The translations under genes and the position numbers were made by a program. From JANLQX01 sp031406385 (GTDB lineage Bacteria; Actinomycetota; Acidimicrobiia; Acidimicrobiales; JANYDT01): a stretch of 6,474 nucleotides of DNA. The stretch covers positions 1 through 6,474 of the forward strand of contig JANOHI010000125.1 of the NCBI GenBank assembly GCA_031406385.1, given 5' to 3'. Below, piece by piece: positions 1 to 5,116 of this stretch. The notes under the pieces are model-generated. The model saw nothing but the letters and a program-made list of their open reading frames with translations, did no database searches and had not been told where the DNA came from. How positions within the stretch are numbered: position 1 is the stretch's first letter; each line of letters starts with the position of its first letter.

Positions 1-132
1 CGCCACGTCGACCGTCCCCAGGGTGGACGGGCGGTGTTCCAGCAGTGGCGCCGGAACCGGGCGGGAGTCCTGCCGGAGCAGCTCTTCCACCGACTCCATG
101 TCGGCGGGCTTGAAGTCAACGAACGCGTTCAT
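1..132 (-). CDS. Partial N-terminus of a probable Rieske oxygenase alpha subunit
   Basis: The minus strand is open for 44 codons from an ATG at 132 to the window edge, with G/C-ending codons throughout. A GAGGA Shine-Dalgarno (plus-strand TCCTC at 140-144) lies 7 nt before the ATG. The peptide begins MNAFVDFKPADMESVEELL and continues with RPVPAPLLE and LGTVDVA. An N-terminal pattern of D-x-RPVP-x-x-L followed by LGT is one I associate with Rieske ring-hydroxylating oxygenase alpha subunits, where it precedes the R-Y-T-S segment and the 2Fe-2S domain. The Rieske motif itself lies outside the window, so the family call is inference from a short stretch. The gene is divergent from another Rieske oxygenase, which supports the call. 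It could instead be an unrelated protein; that an open gene starts here is more certain than its function. Confidence 0.55.
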   Translation of the reverse strand, partial: MNAFVDFKPADMESVEELLRQDSRPVPAPLLEHRPSTLGTVDVA

Positions 133-277
133 GAGGCCGTCCTCGGAGGAATCGCAATCTGCGGGTCGACGGGCCAAACTAACCGACGAATCAATTCTTC
201 TTCCATCCAGGCCGCCCGCTGCGGTCGCGATGGGATTGACCAGGCCGGCAACGGTGCTGGGTGCTTTCGAGGTCACC
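133..277. promoter_or_regulatory. Divergent intergenic region between two oxygenase genes
   Basis: This 145-bp spacer separates two head-to-head starts and must hold both promoters and any shared operator. Each end carries a Shine-Dalgarno for its own gene: GAGGA on the minus strand at 140-144, and GAGG on the plus strand at 269-272, 5 nt before the ATG. The middle, about 176-207, is clearly more A/T-rich than its surroundings and is the likeliest promoter core. A TTGACC at 236-241 resembles a -35 box, but I see no convincing -10 at the right distance. I found no strong palindrome that would mark an operator. Confidence 0.5.
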
Positions 278-1528
278 ATGGACAACGAGCTGATCGAAGC
301 CATCCGAGAGAAGATGCGCTACGAGTTCGAGCGCACCGGCCCACCGGACGGTTTCCCGGCGTTCCCCCCGATCCCTGCCGCACGCCACACCAGCGACGAG
401 TTCTGGGAGTTGGAGCGAGCCCACGTGTTCGCGAAGAGCTGGGTCATTGCCGGACGCTCCGAGGACGCTCCGACCCCCGGTGACTACTTCACGTTTCACG
501 ACTTGGGAGTGCCGCTGCTCATCGTCCGCGGCAACGACGGCCAGTTCCGATGCTTCGCCAACACGTGTCAGCACCGCGGTGCACCGGTCGTCCGCGAAGA
601 GAAGGGAAGTTCGCGTCGCCTGCGCTGCCAGTACCACTCTTGGACCTACGACATCGACGAAGGACAGCTCATCTCCATCCCCGACGAGCGGGACTTCATC
701 GACCTCGAGATGGCGACACTGTGCCTGCCGCGTTTCAGCTGTGACACCTTCGCCGGGTTCGTGTTCGTCAACCTCGACCCGAACGCGATGCCGCTCACGC
801 AGTGGCTCGGCAAGTCGGTCGAGATGTTCGCACCATTCCAGTGCGAGTCGCTGCGCGAGGTCTACCGGCGCAGCGTCGTGGTCCCGTGCAACTGGAAGGT
901 CACGGCCGAGGCGTTCCTCGAGGTGTACCACTTCAAGCACATCCACAGCCACGACGGGGTGTCCGTTCTCGACAACCGCGGCGCTGCCATGGGTTTGTAT
1001 GCGAACGGACATTCGCGGATGATCACGCCATACTCCGAGCAGAACGTGAAGCGCTCGGGTATGAAGTCGTGGGATGACTGGATACCTACCGACCAAGGTC
1101 CCTTCGAGGTGATCGACACCGTGCCCGACATGGTGCGATGCACCAGCACCGCGGTGAGCCTGTTCCCGAACGTGATCATCCCCCTCGGCGCGATCGGCTT
1201 CCCGATCAACGTGTTCTGGCCGATCGACAAGCGCACCACCCGCCTCGACTGGATCTACTACGCGAAGAAGGACTGGGACGGTGACGACATGCCGGCGAAG
1301 TGGCAGAAGCGGGCCGAGGTCTACGACCAGATCATGCACGAAGACATGCTGAACATGGCCCCCATGCAGCAGTCGGTCGACTCGCCCGCGCTCCAGGGAA
1401 TCCGCATCAACTACCAGGAGCGGCGGATCTGGAACCTCCACGAGCAGATCGACCGCATGATCGGCAAGGCCGACCTCCCGCCGGACCTGGCCGTTCCGCA
1501 GGTCCTCGGGCCGTTCATCGAGATGTAG
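278..1528 (+). CDS. Rieske non-heme iron oxygenase, alpha (catalytic) subunit
   Basis: A 416-residue terminal oxygenase of the ring-hydroxylating type; it would use O2 and electrons from a ferredoxin/reductase to hydroxylate an unknown substrate in the cytoplasm. The N-terminal domain carries the 2Fe-2S motif CQH(97-99)...CQYH(117-120), giving ligands C97, H99, C117 and H120. The catalytic domain opens with NWK at 205-207 and has the mononuclear iron ligands H218 and H223. E215 sits at the inter-subunit bridging acid position, and D356 (in EDMLNM) is the likely third iron ligand. Length is normal for the family. The frame is open back to an ATG at 23, but the ATG at 278 has GAGG 5 nt upstream and starts just before the conserved fold; the ATG at 230 has no ribosome site. 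No beta subunit or reductase gene is adjacent. The substrate cannot be read from the sequence. Confidence 0.93.
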   Translation: MDNELIEAIREKMRYEFERTGPPDGFPAFPPIPAARHTSDEFWELERAHVFAKSWVIAGRSEDAPTPGDYFTFHDLGVPLLIVRGNDGQFRCFANTCQHRGAPVVREEKGSSRRLRCQYHSWTYDIDEGQLISIPDERDFIDLEMATLCLPRFSCDTFAGFVFVNLDPNAMPLTQWLGKSVEMFAPFQCESLREVYRRSVVVPCNWKVTAEAFLEVYHFKHIHSHDGVSVLDNRGAAMGLYANGHSRMITPYSEQNVKRSGMKSWDDWIPTDQGPFEVIDTVPDMVRCTSTAVSLFPNVIIPLGAIGFPINVFWPIDKRTTRLDWIYYAKKDWDGDDMPAKWQKRAEVYDQIMHEDMLNMAPMQQSVDSPALQGIRINYQERRIWNLHEQIDRMIGKADLPPDLAVPQVLGPFIEM

Positions 1529-1550
1529 GCCGGTCCTTCACCGTGGTTCC

Positions 1551-2615
1551 ATGCCGACCGGGAAACGGAACGCACCGGTGAATTCGCCTCGTCATCGAGG
1601 CAGCACCGTGCCGGGGGATCACTGGGAGATCGGCCCACCGAACGCAGCCGTCGATGCCGCGATCGATGCCCTTTGTGCCGACGAAGCAACGGCCGTCACG
1701 TTGGCGGTGGTCGTCGTGCAGCACAGCCGGATCATTGCCGAGCGTTACCAAGCGGAAACCTCACCGAACATCCTCAGAGACGGGCCTGCGCCGGACACGA
1801 CGCCGGAGTCCACGTTGATCTCGTGGTCAATGGCCAAGAGCATGACCCATGCCCTCGTGGGGTTCGCCGTCGGGGACGGTTTGGTGAACGTCGATGATCC
1901 GATCCCGGTTCCGGCGTGGCGCAACACCGAGAAGGAGTCGATCACCTGGCAGCAGCTCCTCAACATGCGGAGCGGTCTTGACTTCGTCGAGGACTATGTC
2001 GACGACGGCATCAGTCACGTCATCGACATGCTCTTCGGAAGCGGCAAAGCCGACGTCGCCTCGTACGCCGCATCGCGGCCCCTGGTCCACGAGCCCGGAA
2101 GCCATTGGTCATACTCCAGCGGTGATACCAACATCATCTCTCCCGCCCTCGCCTCGGTTGTCGCCGGGGGAACCGAAGATAGAATGCGCGCATATATTCA
2201 GGATCGACTCTTCGATCCCATCGGCATGACGAGCGCCACCGCAAAGTTCGACGACGCCGGAACGTTCATCGGCTCGTCGTTCGTGTATGCCACCGCACGC
2301 GACTTCGCTCGATTCGGACTGCTGTACCTCCATGACGGATGGTGGGGCAACAGGCAGTTGCTCCCCACCGGCTGGGCGGAGCACGCCAGGCGACCGACTC
2401 CTGTGCCTGCTACGGAGAACCACGGCTACGGCGCTCACTGGTGGCTGTGGCCCTATGACGGTGCGCTCGCATGCCACGGCTACCAGGGTCAGCGCACCAT
2501 CGTGCTGCCAGACCGCGACGCGGTCGTGGTGCGACTGGGAAAAACCGACGCTGCGCAGGCCGACCATCTCCGGGCGCGCCTGCACGAGGTGATCCGGGCG
2601 ATCCCGACGGTCTAG
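1551..2615 (+). CDS. Serine hydrolase, class C beta-lactamase/NylB-like fold (PF00144 type)
   Basis: A 354-residue hydrolase of the beta-lactamase-related superfamily that includes esterases, 6-aminohexanoate-dimer hydrolase and D-aminopeptidases. Visible motifs are SMAK (S93-K96, the nucleophile and general base), Y188 in YSSGDTN (the position of the class C YxN tyrosine), and HGYQGQ (309-314), which replaces the KTG box. YSS in place of YxN and HG in place of KTG argue for an esterase or amide hydrolase, not an antibiotic-degrading enzyme. There is no signal peptide, so it is probably cytoplasmic. It lies 22 bp after the Rieske gene and is probably co-transcribed, perhaps acting on an ester or amide of the same pathway (inference). 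The ATG at 1551 has no good ribosome site, whereas a GTG at 1608 has GAGG 7 nt upstream (1597-1600) and may be the true start, giving 335 residues. Its stop overlaps the convergent gene's stop. Confidence 0.88.
   Translation: MPTGKRNAPVNSPRHRGSTVPGDHWEIGPPNAAVDAAIDALCADEATAVTLAVVVVQHSRIIAERYQAETSPNILRDGPAPDTTPESTLISWSMAKSMTHALVGFAVGDGLVNVDDPIPVPAWRNTEKESITWQQLLNMRSGLDFVEDYVDDGISHVIDMLFGSGKADVASYAASRPLVHEPGSHWSYSSGDTNIISPALASVVAGGTEDRMRAYIQDRLFDPIGMTSATAKFDDAGTFIGSSFVYATARDFARFGLLYLHDGWWGNRQLLPTGWAEHARRPTPVPATENHGYGAHWWLWPYDGALACHGYQGQRTIVLPDRDAVVVRLGKTDAAQADHLRARLHEVIRAIPTV
1597..1610 (+). promoter_or_regulatory. Shine-Dalgarno supporting an alternative GTG start of the hydrolase
   Basis: GAGG at 1597-1600 lies 7 nt before an in-frame GTG at 1608-1610. 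The upstream ATG at 1551 has only a weak, C/T-rich leader. The residues lost by starting at 1608 (MPTGKRNAPVNSPRHRGST) are low in conserved-looking content, while the fold appears to begin around HWEIG. This favours 1608, but sequence alone does not settle it. Confidence 0.5.
2612..2615. other. Interlocked stop codons of convergent genes (CTAG)
   Basis: The plus-strand hydrolase ends with TAG at 2613-2615, and the minus-strand AAA+ gene ends with TAG read from CTA at 2612-2614. The palindrome CTAG serves both, so there is no intergenic spacer and each transcript must terminate inside, or antisense to, the other gene. Confidence 0.9.
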
Positions 2616-3592
2616 GTGGTGCGCTTGCGGGTCTGGGCGGCGACTCGTTTCGCCGCCTCGAGGAAATCCCCGGCTTCGAGAGTGCCGACAGATGCCGAGT
2701 CGAGCGTTGCGACACGGTGATTGTCGGTCAACCGGAGCGCCTGCGCGTTAATGGCGTGTTCGAACAGGTTGCGCGAGATGCGGGCGTTGCCGAATCGCTC
2801 ATCGCGGACAAGGGCTTCAAAGACCAGGGTCAACGCATCATGCACCGCAGGAGCGAGGATGAACTCACCGGACCGAGCCATCTTCTCGGTGATCGCCACG
2901 AGCTCACTCGTTGAGTAATCGGGGAACTCGATCTCGCGGGAGAAGCGCGACCGAAGGCCGGGATTGGAGTTCAAGAAGCTGTTCATCAGCTTCGGATAGC
3001 CAGCGGTAATCACCACGAGCCGCTCGCGGTGATCCTCCATGCGTTTGAGCAACGTTTCGATCGCTTCGGCCCCGAAGTCGTTGCCGCCGAAGTTGTTCGG
3101 CGAGAGCGCGTACGCCTCGTCGATGAACAGAACCCCGTCGAGAGCTTCCTTCACGACGCGGTTCGTCTTCACCGCGGTATGCCCAACGTATTGGCCGACC
3201 AGCCCAGCGCGGTCCACCTCGACAAGGTGACCTTTGCGGAGCAGACCCATCGCTCCATACGCCTCGGCGAGCAGCCGGGCAACGGTGGTCTTGCCGGTCC
3301 CGGGGTTGCCGAGGAACACCAGATGCTGGCTCATCGCGACCTCGGCGAGCCCGTGCTCTCTCCGACGAGCGCGCACCTGGAGCAGCGCCAACAGCGTGCG
3401 GACCTGCTCTTTGACCGAGTCGAGTCCGACAAGTTGGTCGAGGTCGGCCTGGATCTCGACGAGGGTGCGCGGCGGGCCGACCCGCGCCGGCAGCCGAGTG
3501 CCGCCCCGCCGGGTTGTGAGGAGCTGCTCTGTGGTTCGTCGGGCGGTGTCACCGGCCTCGAGGAGGCGTTTACGAAGATCTTCACGGCGCAC
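2612..3592 (-). CDS. CbbX/SpoVK-type AAA+ ATPase
   Basis: A 326-residue single-domain AAA+ ATPase from the CbbX (CfxQ)/SpoVK/EccA-C-terminal group, whose members are ring-forming remodellers that thread or pull client proteins. Motifs in order: Walker A GNPGTGKTT (95-103), pore-loop-like QYVG (134-137), Walker B LFIDEA (155-160), sensor 1 in VVITAGY (about T196), arginine finger GLRSRF (R214/R216), and sensor 2 GNAR (268-271). The first 50 or so residues are charged and helical, with no TPR domain, so it is not a full-length ESX EccA. The start chosen is GTG at 3592, preceded by GGAGG (plus-strand CCTCC at 3597-3601) 4 nt away. The frame stays open to an ATG at 3730, but that extension looks non-coding and its ATGs lack ribosome sites. 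No Rubisco, ESX or sporulation gene is in view, so the client is unknown. Confidence 0.9.
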   Translation of the reverse strand: MRREDLRKRLLEAGDTARRTTEQLLTTRRGGTRLPARVGPPRTLVEIQADLDQLVGLDSVKEQVRTLLALLQVRARRREHGLAEVAMSQHLVFLGNPGTGKTTVARLLAEAYGAMGLLRKGHLVEVDRAGLVGQYVGHTAVKTNRVVKEALDGVLFIDEAYALSPNNFGGNDFGAEAIETLLKRMEDHRERLVVITAGYPKLMNSFLNSNPGLRSRFSREIEFPDYSTSELVAITEKMARSGEFILAPAVHDALTLVFEALVRDERFGNARISRNLFEHAINAQALRLTDNHRVATLDSASVGTLEAGDFLEAAKRVAAQTRKRTT

Positions 3593-3752
3593 GATGCCTC
3601 CATCCTGACCGATCCCCGAGGCCAGCAATGCGCCCGCCCACGGCGCTTGACGCCTGCACGGTGAAACTCGTGGCATCGCTCGGAGGTGTCGAACCCGACC
3701 GCCAGAATGGTGCGATGGCAAAACCGGCACGCGTCGAAACGCGAGCGAAGCA

Positions 3753-4278
3753 GTGGAAGCGACGAAGCAAGACTTGGCCGATCCGGTTTTCGACCTTCTC
3801 TACGGCCGACTTGGCTACGTGTTCATTCCCCGAGACCACGGACCCGATGCCGGCGCCCAGGTCGCCCACTTCGGCCGCGCGATCCACCGGTCGTCGGTGG
3901 CCGTGATCTTCCCGGAAGGCCGGCTGTTCCGTACCGATGTTGCGCAGCGATCGCTCGTCAGCGTTGCCAAGACCGACGCAGCGCGCGCCGAGCGGTTGCA
4001 ACACCTTCGCCACATCCTCCCCGCGGCCGGGCGGTTCACGGCGTTGCTCGAAGCGTGCCCGGCGGTCAACGTGGTGGTCATCTCTCATACCGGGCTCGAG
4101 GCCTATGGAACGCTGCGCGACCTCGTGCCCGATCTTCGACATGCCGATCACGGTCGACGCCCGCCGCTATCCGCGTCGGCAGATCCCGAGCGATGCGGTC
4201 GGTGCCACCCGCTGGCTCGACGATGTCTGCCTTGAGATGGACGAATGGATTCACACCAGGTTGAATCCGTCGATCTGA
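3753..4278 (+). pseudogene. Degraded PlsC-like lysophospholipid acyltransferase (5'-truncated, frameshifted)
   Basis: The frame from a GTG at 3753 reads GRLGYVFIPRDHG (acyltransferase block II), then VAVIFPEGRLF (block III, the FPEGT box) and VVVISHTGLEAYGTLRDLVP. This matches the core of 1-acylglycerol-3-phosphate acyltransferase-like enzymes, which acylate lysophospholipids at the membrane. Two defects are visible. The catalytic HX4D block expected before block II is absent in all three forward frames back to 3600. After LVP the sensible continuation moves to the +1 frame: IFDMPITVDARRYP through DEWIHTRLNPSI, ending at TGA 4276-4278. Removing one C from CCC at 4128-4130 joins the two halves cleanly. 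Unshifted, the frame ends at 4235 with a low-complexity-looking tail. An ATG at 3715 opens in the C-terminal frame (MAKPARVET), so the original start may have been there. A sequencing error could explain the frameshift but not the missing block. Confidence 0.65.
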
Positions 4279-4318
4279 ACGTCCCTCCGGGCGCACCAGC
4301 CAGTTCCTGTCGTTCTAG

Positions 4319-4422
4319 TGCACTGAGTCGGAAGTTTCTGTGACATTGATCCTTCGGACAACGCAGGACCTACAACGAATCAGAGCAATTCGACGTCGCA
4401 GGAACTTCTGCGAAGATGCACT
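4319..4422. repeat. Imperfect inverted repeat with flanking 6-bp direct repeat (MITE-like)
   Basis: A 19-nt arm at 4331-4349 (GAAGTTTCTGTGACATTGA) is repeated in inverted orientation at 4390-4408 (reverse complement GAAGTTCCTGCGACGTCGA). It matches at 15 of 19 positions and all four differences are transitions. The arms enclose about 40 nt. TGCACT occurs directly repeated at 4319-4324 and 4417-4422, just outside the arms, as a target-site duplication would. As plus-strand RNA the arms would form a long stem with three G-U pairs and one A-C mismatch. It lies between convergent gene ends, and the right TGCACT overlaps the TetR stop codon. A tiny non-autonomous mobile element or its remnant is one reading; a bidirectional terminator or chance is another. 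Confidence 0.4.
4396..4413 (-). terminator. Hairpin just after the TetR stop, possible terminator
   Basis: TCGCAG (4396-4401) and CTGCGA (4408-4413) form a perfect 6-bp stem, extendable by a G-T and an A-T pair. On the minus strand it begins 7 nt after the TetR stop codon. It coincides with the right arm of the larger inverted repeat. No T-tract follows, so it is at best a weak or factor-assisted terminator. Confidence 0.3.
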
Positions 4423-5053
4423 ACCGGTGCTTCGGAGCCTCGGTGAGCAGCCCCCGCTCCAAGGCCGTAAGGGCGACTTCGAATGAACGCTGGTGGAACG
4501 ACTTCTGCCCGGCGAGGCCTTTGGGCTCTGCGCTCGCAATCTCGATCGAGACGAGTCCGTGCACGAGCCCCCACATCGCCATCGCCACGACGTCGGCGTC
4601 GTCTTCGTGGATGACGCCACGTTGTCGCGCGGCAACGACCTCGTTCCGCAGCAGTTCGTAGGCAATGAGGCCGGCGAGTTGGATCTCGTCGCTGGCCCCG
4701 TGCCCGGGGACCGCTCCCATGAACATCACCTCATAGGACGCTCGGTTGTCAAGGGCCCAACGTCGATACGCAACCGCCTGCCCGAGGAGCACGCCGAGCG
4801 GTGACTTCCGTGGCCGTGCCCGTGCGAGAGCGTCGGCGAATCGCTGGAATCCGTCGAGAAGAATCGCATCAACCAGCCCGTCCTTCCCTCCGAACCAGGT
4901 GTACACACCGATCGTCGAACAGCCGGCACGGGTCGCCACGTGTCGCACGGTGAGGGATGCGTGACCATCTTCCTGCAGGATCGCAAGAGCGGCGTCAAGG
5001 ATGTCCGCACGGGTGTCCGGGATCGACGGGGCGGCCTTCCTCGCGCTTGACAT
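4421..5053 (-). CDS. TetR-family transcriptional regulator with WHG C-terminal domain
   Basis: A 210-residue one-component repressor. The N-terminal TetR DNA-binding domain spans about residues 14-60 (TRADILDAALAILQ, then SLTVRHVATRAGCSTIGVY and TWFGGKDGLVDAIL), with the helix-turn-helix around 34-53. The C-terminal ligand-binding domain carries W161-G-L-V-H165-G166, the signature of the WHG (TetR_C_33-type) domain. Length is normal for the family. The gene is divergent from a carotenoid-oxygenase-family gene across only 63 bp, the usual arrangement for a repressor that controls its neighbour and itself, and that spacer holds two palindromic boxes. The ATG at 5053 is preceded by a G-rich GGGCGGG directly abutting the start, not a well-spaced Shine-Dalgarno, so translation may be weak or leaderless. 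The ligand is unknown, probably the substrate or product of the neighbouring dioxygenase (inference). Confidence 0.92.
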   Translation of the reverse strand: MSSARKAAPSIPDTRADILDAALAILQEDGHASLTVRHVATRAGCSTIGVYTWFGGKDGLVDAILLDGFQRFADALARARPRKSPLGVLLGQAVAYRRWALDNRASYEVMFMGAVPGHGASDEIQLAGLIAYELLRNEVVAARQRGVIHEDDADVVAMAMWGLVHGLVSIEIASAEPKGLAGQKSFHQRSFEVALTALERGLLTEAPKHR

Positions 5054-5063
5054 CCCGCCCAGA

Positions 5064-5097
5064 CTAGAACACTGTTATAGATGTAACGCTGTTATGC
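5064..5097. promoter_or_regulatory. Tandem palindromic boxes, putative TetR operator
   Basis: Box 1 at 5064-5080 is CTAGAAC-ACT-GTTATAG, a 17-bp palindrome with 6 of 7 arm positions matched. Box 2, centred on 5089, is TAAC-GCT-GTTA (5084-5094), perfect over its 4-bp arms. Both share AAC(A/G)CTGTTAT (5068-5078 and 5085-5095, 10 of 11 identical), and their centres are 17 bp apart, so they lie less than two helical turns from each other. They fill the spacer between the TetR gene and the dioxygenase, where repressor binding would block both promoters. The AAC-n3-GTT core resembles operators of other actinobacterial TetR proteins; assignment to this regulator is inference. Confidence 0.6.
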
Positions 5098-5103
5098 CCG
5101 ACC

Positions 5104-5109
5104 AAGGAG
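5104..5109 (+). promoter_or_regulatory. Shine-Dalgarno of the carotenoid-oxygenase-family gene
   Basis: AAGGAG lies 7 nt before the ATG at 5117. It is the strongest ribosome site in the window and fixes this start. Confidence 0.85.
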
Positions 5110-5116
5110 CCAACGC

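Noticed and set aside
237..275. TGACC/GGTCA inverted repeat in the divergent Rieske spacer
   Set aside because: Arms are only 5 bp and 29 nt apart; expected by chance.
23..277. N-terminal extension of the Rieske oxygenase to an ATG at 23
   Set aside because: The extension is Ser/Arg-rich with no conserved sequence, overlaps the divergent gene start, and the ATG at 278 has a well-placed GAGG.
191..1441. Long minus-strand ORF opposite the Rieske oxygenase
   Set aside because: It mirrors a well-supported Rieske gene, has a composition typical of antisense frames in GC-rich DNA (rich in V, D, R, H), and shows no family motif.
2109..2585. Minus-strand ORF inside the hydrolase
   Set aside because: Lies over the hydrolase active-site motifs in the opposite strand and shows no independent motif.
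3029..3664. Plus-strand ORF opposite the AAA+ ATPase
   Set aside because: Antisense shadow over the Walker A/B region of a clear AAA+ gene; no domain of its own.
3593..3730. N-terminal extension of the AAA+ ATPase to ATGs at 3730 or 3676
   Set aside because: Neither ATG has a ribosome site, the residues look non-coding, and GTG 3592 has GGAGG just upstream.
3728..3748. HX4E-like string (HASKRE) in another frame upstream of the acyltransferase core
   Set aside because: It is Glu not Asp, out of frame with the core, and has no surrounding hydrophobic context of acyltransferase block I; probably coincidence.
4301..4312. Third copy of the inverted-repeat core (CAGTTCCTGTCG) as an iteron array
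   Set aside because: Resemblance is weak and spacing to the other copies is irregular, so an iteron array is not supported.
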